64,000 bases of DNA from Erythrobacter sp. HL-111 (GCF_900105095.1 NZ_LT629743.1:3031501-3095500), one strand, 5' to 3'; counted from the stretch's first letter, positions 37,356 to 46,031 are shown. The notes: generated from the sequence alone by a model not told the origin. Program-made: numbers and translations.

Positions 37356-37919
37356 CTACTCGACGCGGCTGCCGCGCACGCCCTTGCGGCCGTTGAAGCT
37401 GACCCAGAAGGTTCCCATCGCCGCGGGCTTGAACTCGACCGTGTCGCCGACTTCGGGCGCGCGGAATCGGATCGAGTTGCTTTTCAGCCGCCACATCGCG
37501 CCGCCGTCCGCGATCCAGATGAACCATTCGTTGCGGCCTGCCTGCTGCACGCGGGCGACGGTCGAGACCAGGCGGTCGGCCTCTTCCTCTTCGTCCTCGT
37601 CCACCGCGAGGATGCCGCCTCTGGGGACCGAGAAGCCGAACAGGGCGCGCCGGGCCTCGGTGATCTCCTCGGTCTCGACGACCTTCACTTCGCCTCCTTC
37701 CGCCGCATCCACCAGCGCGCCGGCCGCCCGGTCGAAACAGGCGAGGCGTTCGGCATCCTCGGCGATCTCGCGGCAGGCGGCGAGCGTGCCGACGAGCGGG
37801 CTGTCGGCGATGCGGTCGCGCGCGCGGGGTTCGTCCTGCGCGTGAAGCGACGCCAAGGGCGCAGCGAGGAGGGCGGCGGCCAGGACAGCCAGCGGGCGCA
37901 GCCTTGGAAAGGTCGTCAT
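37356..37919 (-). CDS. Secreted protein with CR-x-I/RLACFD motif, 187 aa
   Basis: The function is unknown. Residues 1-27 are a clear signal peptide (LAVLAAALLAAPLASLHA), so the protein is periplasmic or exported. The mature start has LAACREIAEDAERLACFDRAAG, a two-cysteine motif seen in several envelope proteins including type VI secretion-associated ones, but there is no T6SS gene nearby. The C-terminal ~75 residues (VSTVARVQQAGRNEWFIWIADGGAMWRLKS, then FKPAAMGTFWVSFNGRKGVRG) form a beta-rich domain. An acidic run (DEDEEEEAD) links the two. Confidence 0.75.
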   Translation of the reverse strand: MTTFPRLRPLAVLAAALLAAPLASLHAQDEPRARDRIADSPLVGTLAACREIAEDAERLACFDRAAGALVDAAEGGEVKVVETEEITEARRALFGFSVPRGGILAVDEDEEEEADRLVSTVARVQQAGRNEWFIWIADGGAMWRLKSNSIRFRAPEVGDTVEFKPAAMGTFWVSFNGRKGVRGSRVE

Positions 37920-37995
37920 GCTCGTGTCTTTTCCTCGATGGGGCGGGAAGGCGAGGGCGCCTGGGCGAGCGTCCCCGCGTCCCTGCGCGATCCGG

Positions 37996-38340
37996 TCATT
38001 CGGGCAGAAATCCGGGCTGGTTGTCGCCCACGAATTCGCGCGCGGCGGCGTTGCCCCGGCGCGCGAGCAGTTCCCATTCGCGATTGGTCATGCAGGTCCG
38101 TTTGCGCCGGGCGCGCGATCCGATGACGGCTTCGGTCCTGCAGCGCACGAAATCGGGATGCGAACGGTCGGTGATCTTTTCCGGCTTCGCAGCTTCGTCC
38201 GGCGCGGCCTCGGCTGCCGCATCGACCTGTCCGGTCGCGGGGTCGGCGCCGGTTTCGGGTGGAGTTGCGGGCTCGGCCATGGTGGCGGGCGCGGCCTGGA
38301 ACAGGATGAGCGCGGCAAGGAACAGGGGTGTCGTGAACAT
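37996..38340 (-). CDS. Secreted small protein with CRTE-CMT-W motif, 114 aa
   Basis: The function is unknown. A signal peptide (residues 1 to about 21, PLFLAALILFQAAPATMA) is followed by an Ala/Pro/Glu-rich linker, then a conserved-looking region VRCRTEAVIGSRARRKRTCMTNREWELL. The two cysteines and the GSR--C-T---W pattern recur in many sphingomonad proteins of unknown function. The MFTTP start is chosen because the signal peptide begins there; an ATG 12 codons upstream would add a non-hydrophobic lead. It stands alone between the leader-bearing remnant and the intact TonB receptor. Confidence 0.7.
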   Translation of the reverse strand: MFTTPLFLAALILFQAAPATMAEPATPPETGADPATGQVDAAAEAAPDEAAKPEKITDRSHPDFVRCRTEAVIGSRARRKRTCMTNREWELLARRGNAAAREFVGDNQPGFLPE

Positions 38341-38411
38341 CGGCAGGCTTCCGTGGTAAGGGCAAGGCCCTAGCACAGCGGGCCTCCGGGCGAAATGGCG
38401 GCGAAAAGGAA

Positions 38412-38442
38412 AAGGGGCGGGCCCTTGCGAGGCTCGCCCCTT
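38412..38442 (-). terminator. Rho-independent terminator after the TonB receptor
   Basis: The stem AAGGGGCG / CGCCCCTT extends through GCC/GGC with one mismatch. On the minus strand it is followed by TTCCTTTTC. It starts 34 bp beyond the receptor stop. Confidence 0.75.
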
Positions 38443-38475
38443 CCTTTAGCCCGGCAGCGCCGAACCGGCTTCGGC

Positions 38476-41400
38476 TTAGAAGCTGAAGCGGATGTTCGCG
38501 CTGTAGCGACGACCCAGCGGATCGTAGGTCGACGGGAAGACGTTGCCCGAGTTGAACGAGGTCGAACCAATGTCCGAACCGACCACGGAGGGCTGGTTGT
38601 CGAACAGGTTGATTACCGTCGCGGTGAACAGCACGTTCTGCATCACGTCCCACTGGAAGGTCAGGTCGAAATAGCTTTCCGCAGGGATCTGCGTGAAATC
38701 GACCTCGCCGAAGACCGGGGAGTCGCCGATGAAGGCCGGACCCTGGTCCGCGATGTCTTCCGGTTCCTGCTCGACCCCGCTGAGGTAACGCCACCGCAGC
38801 GACAGCGAGTAATCGTCCATGAAGCTGAGCGTCGTGCGCTGGTTGAACACGAATTCCGGCTGGACGTTGCAGTTGACCGAGTAGAAGCCGACGCAATCGC
38901 GGAACAACGAATTCGGGTCGCCCGCATTCGCCTGGAAGCGGTTTTCGTTGGTCCAGGTGCCCTCGAAGTTGAGGTTGAGCCGGATGTCGTCGGTCAGGTC
39001 GGAGCCGTAGTTCACGCGAACGTCGATACCATCGGTCTGGATGCGACCCAGATTGGTGAGGTTGAGCAGGACCCCGCGAACTTCGTTCTGGGCCCCCGCG
39101 ATCTCACCGGTGCTGGCGCTGCGTTCGATCAGCTGGCAGTTGGTGTTGGTCGCGAAATCGAGATTGTCCGAATTGTAGCAACCCCGGATGATGTCGCCGA
39201 TGGCGGGCGAGGTGATCGCATCCTCGATCGCGATGTTGAAGTAATCGACCGTCAGCGTCAGGCCCGGAACGAAATCGGGCTGTGCGATGAAGCCGACCGT
39301 CCAGGTTTCGGCCTGTTCGGTGTCGAGGTTGAGATTGCCGCCGGTGGTGACGTTGATCTGGCCCGCCGGAGGCTGACCGATCAGGCCGTTGTTGACGATC
39401 GAGGCCGGTGCGCCCTGGGCGATACAGACCGCCGCAAGCTGGGCGTCGGTGGTCGGCGCATTGCCCGCGCACGGATCCTGCGACAGGTTGTCGAGGCCCG
39501 TGACCTGCGGGAAGAACAGCTCACCGATGGTCGGCGCCCGCGCCGCCCGCTGGTAGTTGCCGCGCAGCGAGAAGCCGAGCACCGGTTCCCAGGTCAGGCC
39601 GGCCTTCCAGGTGAACTCGTTGCTCGAAAGCTCGTAGTTCGAATAGCGGCCGCCCAGGTCGAGCGTCAGGTTTTCGGCGAAGGGGAGCCCTTCGAGAATC
39701 GGGACCACGAGTTCGCCGTAGACGTCGAACACGTCGTACGAACCGCTGAAGTTCGGGTCCGCACCGCCCGCGCCGACGATCGCACCCGGCGTCTGCGAGG
39801 CTTCGTCCGAAACCTGGCTGGTCGAGAATTCGCGATATTCCGCACCGACCGCGAAGTTCACCGGACTGTCGGCGAACAGCGTGATCGGCAGGTCGCCGAA
39901 CACCGAGCCCTGCACCGTGCCGATCGACGACTGGTCGATGATCTGCTGGGTCAGGTTGAACACGAAGTCCTGCGCGGCCTGGCTGCCGAGGTTGCCCTGT
40001 GTGCCGAACAGGTTGACCGGTTCACAGCCGCGCGAGGTGTCGATGCACTGCACGCCGCCCTCGCCATCGGGGATGGCAAGGACCGACTGCTGCAGGCGAT
40101 CGGCGCGCGCGAAGCCCGACTGGCGCTGAATACGCTCGGATTCGCCGTAGGTGGCGAACAGGTCATAGTCGATGTTGTCGGTGATCGAACCGCGCGCACC
40201 CACGACCATGTTGAACAGCGTGGTGGTGAAGTCCGAATCGCGGGTGCCGATTTCGACCGTACGACGACGCACCTGCGCGTCGAAAGTGCGGTAGGCGGGG
40301 TTCGACGTGCCGTCGGGGAGTGTCGAACCGAACGGCGTGTTGCGCGCCGCCTCGTAATCGGCCGCGGAGAGACCCAGCGCATCGCCGAAACGCTGCGCGA
40401 TGGCATCGGGGATCAGCGGGTTGTTGAGGTTGTATTCGAAGGTGTTGAAGAACGAACCGCCCGGCGCGATGATGGTCGACACGGTCTGCTTCGAGAACAC
40501 GGCCTGCGAATAGAGTTCGATCGCCGGGCTGATCTCGTAATTGGCCGCGCCGTACATGTTGAACCGTTCGAACGGCGTCTGGAAGATGTTGAGCGGGTTG
40601 AAGTTGTACAGGTCGACGCCGCTGAAACCGCCCGGCTTGATGTCCGTGCCTTCGTCGTTGATCTGGCCGTTCACGCTGCCTTCCGGGCCGTTGAACACGA
40701 TGTAGGACGGGACCGTTGCCGACGAACCGCCCGCCGTGCCGGTGAACGAACCGACGTTGAAGATCGAGAAGTCGCGGTCGCCCTGGAAGACTTCGGCCTG
40801 GTCCTGGTAGCCGACGCTGAGGACCGCGTTGCCGCGACCGTCGTCGAAATTGGCACCGATCGTCATTTCGGCGCGATACATCTCGCCGTCGCCGCGCTCG
40901 GTGATCTGGTTGGTCAGGTCGAGCTGGATGCCGGCGAAGTCGCGCTTGGTGATGAAGTTGACGACACCCGAAACGGCGTCCGCACCATAGGTGGTGGTCG
41001 CACCGCCGGTCAGGATGTCGGTCCGTTCGAGCACCGCGATCGGGATGTTGTTGAGGTCGACGCGGCCGGATTCGTCCGCGGGGACGAAGCGGCGACCGTC
41101 GAGCAGGACGAGGTTGCGCTGCGAACCGATGCCGCGCAGGTTGACGAAGCTGGCGCCGCCGTTGCCGTTGTTGACCTGGGCGCCCACGCTCGGCACCGCG
41201 CCGGGCAGTTCGCGCAGGAACTGTTCGGCGACGTTCGTACCGCGCAGGGTCAGTTCCGCTTCGTCGACCGCGGCAACCGGGCTCGACAGCCGCAGGTTGG
41301 GGTCGGTGACGCGCGAACCCGTGACGATGATCGCCGGGGCATCGGTCGCGGCAGGCTGCGGACGGGTGCCGGCATCCTGCGCGACGGCTTCGTCCTCTTC

Positions 41401-41499
41401 CTCGAGGTCGGTCTGTTGCGCCAGGGTCGGCGAGGCCGCCAGCGCGAGGCCGACCGCAAAGGAGCCGGCGCTCAGACGCAATAGCGTGGACTTTCTCAT
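38476..41499 (-). CDS. TonB-dependent receptor
   Basis: A large outer-membrane receptor of 1007 aa that takes up a specific substrate with energy from TonB. Residues 1-29 are a signal peptide (LSAGSFAVGLALAASPTLAQ). The region near 50-55 (APAIIVTGSRV) is the TonB-box/plug entry. The plug has LRELPGAVPSVGAQVNNGNGG, the NLRGIGSQRNLVLLDGRRFVP loop and TTTYGADAVSGVVNFITKRDF. The barrel follows, ending with Phe in RRYSANIRFSF. The start matches the end of a conserved leader. This is the type often found with TPR/2OG-oxygenase or halogenase genes in sphingomonads; the substrate cannot be told. The upstream oxygenase-like gene is on the same strand. Confidence 0.93.
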   Translation of the reverse strand: MRKSTLLRLSAGSFAVGLALAASPTLAQQTDLEEEDEAVAQDAGTRPQPAATDAPAIIVTGSRVTDPNLRLSSPVAAVDEAELTLRGTNVAEQFLRELPGAVPSVGAQVNNGNGGASFVNLRGIGSQRNLVLLDGRRFVPADESGRVDLNNIPIAVLERTDILTGGATTTYGADAVSGVVNFITKRDFAGIQLDLTNQITERGDGEMYRAEMTIGANFDDGRGNAVLSVGYQDQAEVFQGDRDFSIFNVGSFTGTAGGSSATVPSYIVFNGPEGSVNGQINDEGTDIKPGGFSGVDLYNFNPLNIFQTPFERFNMYGAANYEISPAIELYSQAVFSKQTVSTIIAPGGSFFNTFEYNLNNPLIPDAIAQRFGDALGLSAADYEAARNTPFGSTLPDGTSNPAYRTFDAQVRRRTVEIGTRDSDFTTTLFNMVVGARGSITDNIDYDLFATYGESERIQRQSGFARADRLQQSVLAIPDGEGGVQCIDTSRGCEPVNLFGTQGNLGSQAAQDFVFNLTQQIIDQSSIGTVQGSVFGDLPITLFADSPVNFAVGAEYREFSTSQVSDEASQTPGAIVGAGGADPNFSGSYDVFDVYGELVVPILEGLPFAENLTLDLGGRYSNYELSSNEFTWKAGLTWEPVLGFSLRGNYQRAARAPTIGELFFPQVTGLDNLSQDPCAGNAPTTDAQLAAVCIAQGAPASIVNNGLIGQPPAGQINVTTGGNLNLDTEQAETWTVGFIAQPDFVPGLTLTVDYFNIAIEDAITSPAIGDIIRGCYNSDNLDFATNTNCQLIERSASTGEIAGAQNEVRGVLLNLTNLGRIQTDGIDVRVNYGSDLTDDIRLNLNFEGTWTNENRFQANAGDPNSLFRDCVGFYSVNCNVQPEFVFNQRTTLSFMDDYSLSLRWRYLSGVEQEPEDIADQGPAFIGDSPVFGEVDFTQIPAESYFDLTFQWDVMQNVLFTATVINLFDNQPSVVGSDIGSTSFNSGNVFPSTYDPLGRRYSANIRFSF

Positions 41500-41500
41500 G

Positions 41501-41780
41501 TAATCTGTACCCTTTCGTTTCCGCCCCCCCATCCCGGGGTCGGGCCATTTCCTCGATGGAGCGGAGGGCGGTATACGGACCGCCCGGACTCCCCTCTCAC
41601 GTCGGGCAAGGTTCCAACGCAAGGTGCGCCGACGAAGCGGCGCAACAAGCGAACAGGAATCGCCTGTGAAGTGGAATGAACGTTCCGGGTGTCCAAGAAA
41701 AGCTCAGCAAGGGAAAACCGCCAATTTCGGGCGCCGGTGTCGCCATGTTGCAACACTGTGACGTGCTTGCGCGAACTGCA
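41501..41780 (-). promoter_or_regulatory. Conserved structured leader of the TonB receptor (copy 2)
   Basis: This 280-bp region upstream of the receptor ATG is nearly the same as the orphan leader at 36783-37064, while the two receptors are only distantly alike. A hairpin GGGCGGT-atacgg-ACCGCCC at 41566-41585 is kept in copy 1 with a T-A to C-G pair change. Another stem, GCGCCG/CGGCGC on the minus strand, is kept with a G-C to G-U change. At the far end a GTTGCAAC palindrome is shared. It is probably the promoter plus a long structured 5' UTR. Confidence 0.65.
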
Positions 41781-41868
41781 TCGCGCAATGCGTTTGCTGC
41801 ACCATTGCAACGTGGCTTGCGGTGCGTCCCTCGCCGCGTTCCTTGCCGCGTCCCTGCCGTAGGGCGCG

Positions 41869-43614
41869 TTAGGTCTCGCGGCCGCCCGCGGATGTCACGT
41901 CGAAGGCGATCGTCATCCGCTCGGCCGATCCGAACGGGGTGGTGCCGTGATAGAGCGTGGAGGGGAACAGCGCGAGCCGGCCTTCGCGCGGCTCGATCGT
42001 GGCGAGCGGTGGCAGGTCGAGCCCGAGCTCGGGCGGCGGACAACCGATTTCGAGCCAGCCGGGCGGGCGCTCGCCCTCGCCGACGGGCGCGTGGGCTTCC
42101 TCCGGCACGACGAGGTAGAGCGCGCTCGAGACGATCCCCTGCGGGTGGATGTGCGCGGTGTGGTAATCGCCCTGTCCCCCCGCTCCGCCGCCCGCCAGCC
42201 GGACCGACCACGAACCGAGCAGCTGCCACGGCGTCTCGCGGTGGCGCAGCAGCGGGTGCGCCGCGTCGCGCGGCGGCAGGCCCGCGCGGTGAAGCTCGAG
42301 CGTCGCGCGGATCGCCTCGTGCAGTTCGGCAAGGACCGGCTCGGTCCGGTGGAACAGGATGCCGCGCGTCTGCGTGCCCCCGCGCAGGCTCTGGCCGAGC
42401 GGCATGGTCGAACGGGCATGGATCGCACGCAAGGCCTGCGCCGCGTCGGCCACCAGCCCGTCCCGCCCGGCCAGTTCGCGAAAGCCCACCAGCCCCGCCT
42501 GCCCGTGCAGCCAGGCCGCCCGTTCGCGCGATGCCGCGTCCTCGCCCAGCCGCCAGGCGATCCCGCGCAGCGCCCAGGCCCCGATGTCCCGCGGATCGGC
42601 GGCGAGCGCGCGGTCGAGGCAGGCGTGGGCGCGCGGCAGGTCGCGCGCGCGCAGGGCGTGGCGCGCCTCGTTGCGGAACCGGATCGGGCGGGAGTCGGCA
42701 AGCCGCGCGAAGATCGCCTCGGCCCGGTCCCAGTCGCCCGCCGAGCCGCAATGCACCGCCTCGAGCAGGGCGAAATGCGGCTCGCGCGGGAAGCGCGCGC
42801 GGGCCTCGGCGGCGATGGCGGCGGCCTCTTCGGCGCGATCGAGCCCGGCCAGCGCCTCGACATGGGCGTGCGCGATGTTGGGATCCTGCGGCGCCTTCCT
42901 CGCGGCCTCGGCGAAGGGGGCGGTCCAGTCGGCCTCGCCCGCGGCGTGCTTCAGCCCGGCGAGGAAGGTCAGCGCGGCGATGAAGCCCGGGGCCTGCGCG
43001 CAGATCTGTTCGGCCACGATCCGCGCGCCCGCGACGTCGCCGGCGAGTTCGAGCGCCTGCGCCTTGCCGAGCCACAGGTCCGCATCGCCCGGATTGACCG
43101 CGAGCGCCGCGTCGAACCGGGCGAGCGCATCGGCTTCGCCCCGTTCGAGCGCGACCCGCGCGCGGCCATGGAGCGCCCGCGGATGGCGCGGCTCGCGGGC
43201 GAGCGCCGCCTCGTACCAGCGTGCCGCCTCGGCCGGACGCCCGCAGGCGCGGTGCGAGAGCGCGGCAACGCTGCCATAGCGCGCGAGCGTGCGGCCCGCG
43301 CCCTCGTGCGGGCGGATCGCGGCGAGCGCTTCCTCGTGCCGGCCGAGCCGCTGCAGGGCGATCGCGTGGTTGAGCGCGTAATCCACCATCGCGGGCGCGT
43401 TGGTGCAGGCGGCGGCGAAATGCGCGGCGGCCGCCTCGGCGTCGTTCGATCTCAGCGCGATGTCGCCTGCCGCATCGGCCAGCGCGGCATCGGCGGGATG
43501 GGCGCGCCGCGCCTCCTCGACGATGGCCCGCGCGCGCGCCAGCTGGCCGCGCTGCAGCGCCATGCGGACGCGCACCATCGCCTCGGGCGCCGACAGGGAA
43601 GGGGCCGCGCTCAT
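41869..43614 (-). CDS. TPR repeat protein with 2OG-Fe(II) oxygenase-like domain
   Basis: A 581-aa protein. The N-terminal ~380 residues are Ala-rich helical pairs of the TPR kind (for example ADAALADAAGDIALRSNDAEAAAAHFAAA and GDADLWLGKAQALELAGD). The C-terminal ~200 residues match the putative 2OG-Fe(II) oxygenase domain family: THIHPQG-like HTAHIHPQGIVSSALYLVVP, WLEIGCPPPEL, and the closing GRLALFPSTLYHGTTPFGSAERMTIAFDV with its His. In such enzymes two His and one acidic residue bind iron. It lies upstream of the TonB receptor on the same strand, a pairing common in sphingomonads. The upstream start would lie in low-complexity non-coding sequence. The target is unknown. Confidence 0.82.
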   Translation of the reverse strand: MSAAPSLSAPEAMVRVRMALQRGQLARARAIVEEARRAHPADAALADAAGDIALRSNDAEAAAAHFAAACTNAPAMVDYALNHAIALQRLGRHEEALAAIRPHEGAGRTLARYGSVAALSHRACGRPAEAARWYEAALAREPRHPRALHGRARVALERGEADALARFDAALAVNPGDADLWLGKAQALELAGDVAGARIVAEQICAQAPGFIAALTFLAGLKHAAGEADWTAPFAEAARKAPQDPNIAHAHVEALAGLDRAEEAAAIAAEARARFPREPHFALLEAVHCGSAGDWDRAEAIFARLADSRPIRFRNEARHALRARDLPRAHACLDRALAADPRDIGAWALRGIAWRLGEDAASRERAAWLHGQAGLVGFRELAGRDGLVADAAQALRAIHARSTMPLGQSLRGGTQTRGILFHRTEPVLAELHEAIRATLELHRAGLPPRDAAHPLLRHRETPWQLLGSWSVRLAGGGAGGQGDYHTAHIHPQGIVSSALYLVVPEEAHAPVGEGERPPGWLEIGCPPPELGLDLPPLATIEPREGRLALFPSTLYHGTTPFGSAERMTIAFDVTSAGGRET

Positions 43615-43847
43615 GCCGGGCGCAGCCGGCCGGTCGTGGCGCGCGTGCGCTCGAGCGCGGGATTCCCCGCGAGAGGCGTCGTCGTCTCCATGGTGCTCAC
43701 GGCGCGAGTGCCTGCCAGCCGTGCGCCGCGCTGGCAAGCCGCGCGCGCCGTGCCGGTCCGTTTTGCCCGCTTGATTCCGGCGAAGGCCTCTCATAGGCGA
43801 GTTCCAAACCGAAACCGGTTTTTCGAAGGGGATCAAAGGAGAGAGAG

Positions 43848-45017
43848 ATGAGCACAGCTTACATCGTCGAAGCCGTCCGCACCGCCGGGGGGCGGCGCGG
43901 CGGGCGTCTTGCGGGGGTGCACCCGGTCGACCTGCTCGCGGCGTCGCTCGACGCGATCGTCGAGCGCAGCGGGATCGATCCGAACGCGATCGACGACGTG
44001 GTGACCGGCTGCGTCACGCAGGCGGGCGAACAGGCGATGCAGGTCGGGCGGATGGGCGTGCTCGCCTCCAACCTGCCGGATTCGACCCCGGCGGTGACGA
44101 TCGACCGGCAATGCGGCTCCTCGCAGCAGGCGATCCAGTTCGCCGCGCAGGCGGTGATGTCGGGGACGCAGGACGTGGTCATCGCGAGCGGCGTCGAAAG
44201 CATGAGCCGCGTGCCGATGGGTTCCAACGCGACGCTGCACATGAAGGAGGGGCTCGGCCACTACAAGTCGCCGCGGCTGGAGGAGAAATTCCCCGGCGTG
44301 CAGTTCAGCCAGTTCATGGGCGCGGAAATGATCGCGCAGAAGCACGGCTTCACCAAGGACGATCTCGATCGCTTCGCCCTGTCGAGCCACGAAAAGGCGA
44401 TCGCCGCGACGCAGGGCGGCGCCTTCGAAAGCGAGATCGTTCCGGTGGAGATCGAAACGCCCGAAGGCACCGAAATGCACACGGTCGACGAAGGCATCCG
44501 TTTCGATGCGAGCCTCGAAGGGATTGCGGGGGTCAAGCTGCTCTCGCCCGAGGGCAAGATCACTGCGGCTTCGTCGAGCCAGATCTGCGACGGGTCGAGC
44601 GCGGTGCTGGTCGTTTCCGAAGAGGCGCTCAAGAAATACGGCCTCACCCCGATCGCGCGCATCCACAACCTCACCGTCACCGCGGGCGATCCGGTCATCA
44701 TGCTGGAGGAACCGCTGTTCGCGACCGACCGGGCGCTCGAGCGGGCCGGTCTGAAGATCGAGGACATCGACCTCTACGAGGTGAACGAGGCCTTCGCCCC
44801 CGTGCCGCTCGCCTGGCTCAAGCACACCGGCGCCGACCCGGACAGGCTCAACGTCCACGGCGGGGCGATCGCGCTCGGCCACCCGCTCGGCGCATCGGGG
44901 ACCAAGCTGATGGCGACGCTGGTCCACGCGCTGAAGCGCCACGGCAAGAAATACGGCCTGCAGACGATGTGCGAAGGCGGCGGCGTCGCCAACGTCACCA
45001 TCGTGGAGGCCGTGTGA
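43848..45017 (+). CDS. acetyl-CoA C-acyltransferase (thiolase)
   Basis: A 389-aa thiolase that breaks or forms 3-ketoacyl-CoA, probably in fatty-acid beta-oxidation. The nucleophile Cys89 is in DRQCGSSQQAIQFAAQAV. The active-site His is in GGAIALGHPLGASGT and the second Cys in MCEGGGVANVT. NEAFAPVPLAW is the typical NEAF motif. A strong AAGGAGAG site precedes the ATG. The next gene, a short-chain dehydrogenase, lies 102 bp downstream, fitting consecutive steps of acyl-CoA breakdown. Confidence 0.95.
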   Translation: MSTAYIVEAVRTAGGRRGGRLAGVHPVDLLAASLDAIVERSGIDPNAIDDVVTGCVTQAGEQAMQVGRMGVLASNLPDSTPAVTIDRQCGSSQQAIQFAAQAVMSGTQDVVIASGVESMSRVPMGSNATLHMKEGLGHYKSPRLEEKFPGVQFSQFMGAEMIAQKHGFTKDDLDRFALSSHEKAIAATQGGAFESEIVPVEIETPEGTEMHTVDEGIRFDASLEGIAGVKLLSPEGKITAASSSQICDGSSAVLVVSEEALKKYGLTPIARIHNLTVTAGDPVIMLEEPLFATDRALERAGLKIEDIDLYEVNEAFAPVPLAWLKHTGADPDRLNVHGGAIALGHPLGASGTKLMATLVHALKRHGKKYGLQTMCEGGGVANVTIVEAV

Positions 45018-45027
45018 TCTCCCGCGG

Positions 45028-45088
45028 GTCCCTGCGCAGGCAGGGACCTCCCGCCAAATCGCACGAGGTCCCCGCCTTTGCGGGGCCT
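45028..45088. repeat. Bipartite palindromic intergenic element, copy 2
   Basis: The same composite as at 2080-2150: a GTCCCTGC/GCAGGGAC palindrome (23 bp identical), then an 11-nt spacer (19 nt in copy 1), then CACGAGGTCCC leading into a CCCCGC/GCGGGG hairpin. It lies between the thiolase and dehydrogenase genes, which are probably co-transcribed through it. Confidence 0.7.
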
Positions 45089-45119
45089 CGCCGAAGTTTC
45101 ATCTGAGAGGAAAACCACC

Positions 45120-45905
45120 ATGGAAGTATCTGCCAACACCCCTGCCGTCGTCACCGGCGGCGCCTCCGGCCTCGGCCTCGCCACCGCCCGCGCGCTCGCC
45201 GCGAAGGGCGCCAAGGTCGCGATCTTCGACCTCAAGGAGGAAGAGGGCGAGAAGCGCGCCGCCGAACTGGGCGGCGTGTTCTGCAAAGTCAACGTGACCA
45301 GCGACGAAGAAGTCGACGCCGCCTTCGCCAAGGCGCGCGAGGCCCACGGGCAGGAGCGGATCCTGGTCAACTGCGCCGGGATCGGCAACGCGATCAAGAC
45401 CGCCAGCCGCGACAAGCAGACCGGCGAGATCAAGCATTTCCCGATTTCCGCCTTCGACTTCGTGATCCAGGTCAACCTCATCGGGACGTTCCGCTGCATC
45501 GCCAAGTCGGCGGCGGGCATGATGACGCTCGACCCGCTGTCCGAGGACGGCGATCGCGGCGCGATCGTCAACACCGCGTCGGTCGCCGCCGAGGACGGCC
45601 AGATGGGCCAGGCGGCCTATTCCGCGTCCAAGGGCGGCGTCGTCGGCATGACCCTGCCGATCGCGCGCGACCTGATGAAGGAAGGCATCCGGGTGAACAC
45701 CATCCTTCCGGGCATCTTCGACACCCCGCTGATGAACGCCGCCCCGCCGCAGGTGAAGGAAGCGCTCGCCGCATCGGTCCCGTTCCCCAAGCGGCTCGGC
45801 CAGCCGGAGGAATACGCCAAGCTCGCCATGTGCATGATCGAAACCGGCTATTTCAACGGCGAGGACGTGCGCCTCGACGGCGCGATCCGGATGGCGCCGC
45901 GCTAG
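45120..45905 (+). CDS. SDR family 3-hydroxyacyl-CoA dehydrogenase (HSD10-like)
   Basis: A 261-aa short-chain dehydrogenase/reductase. The NAD-binding Gly motif is TGGASGLGLATARAL (residues 10-24), the NAG-like segment is VNCAGIGNA, and the catalytic pair is Tyr-x3-Lys in YSASKGGVVGMTLPIARDL. The long insert INAVNLIGTF-like region and TVLPGIFDTPLMNAAPPQVKEAL place it with type II 3-hydroxyacyl-CoA dehydrogenases. It would supply 3-ketoacyl-CoA to the thiolase just upstream. Start by GAGAGG 10 bp before the ATG. Confidence 0.9.
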   Translation: MEVSANTPAVVTGGASGLGLATARALAAKGAKVAIFDLKEEEGEKRAAELGGVFCKVNVTSDEEVDAAFAKAREAHGQERILVNCAGIGNAIKTASRDKQTGEIKHFPISAFDFVIQVNLIGTFRCIAKSAAGMMTLDPLSEDGDRGAIVNTASVAAEDGQMGQAAYSASKGGVVGMTLPIARDLMKEGIRVNTILPGIFDTPLMNAAPPQVKEALAASVPFPKRLGQPEEYAKLAMCMIETGYFNGEDVRLDGAIRMAPR

Positions 45906-45939
45906 GATCGGCGCGATCGACAGGGCCGCACGGCCCCCT

Positions 45940-45988
45940 TTGCCGACCGCGTGTCGGCCACACGAATTTGCCGACCGCTTGTCGGCAA
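45940..45988. promoter_or_regulatory. Two tandem GCCGAC palindromes
   Basis: TTGCCGAC-cgcgt-GTCGGCCA (45940-45960) and TTGCCGAC-cgctt-GTCGGCAA (45968-45988) are near-identical palindromes with centres 28 bp apart. The pair has the look of a repeated operator or of tandem hairpins. It lies just before a strong terminator, 35 bp after the dehydrogenase stop. No function is known. Confidence 0.4.
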
Positions 45989-45992
45989 TGGG

Positions 45993-46031
45993 AAAAGGCC
46001 CCCGCCGCCTGCCGGGCAGCGGGGGCCTTTT
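45993..46031. terminator. Strong bidirectional terminator
   Basis: A 13-bp perfect stem AAAAGGCCCCCGC / GCGGGGGCCTTTT closes a 13-nt loop, with T and A runs at its two ends. It ends the thiolase-dehydrogenase transcript. The following 46032-46300 contains no gene that I can support. Confidence 0.85.

Noticed and set aside
38395..41484. 1029-codon frame antisense to the TonB receptor
   Set aside because: The receptor has signal, plug and barrel motifs; the other strand shows only biased composition.
41947..43851. 634-codon frame antisense to the TPR/oxygenase gene
   Set aside because: No motif and no plausible start; shadow of the minus-strand gene.
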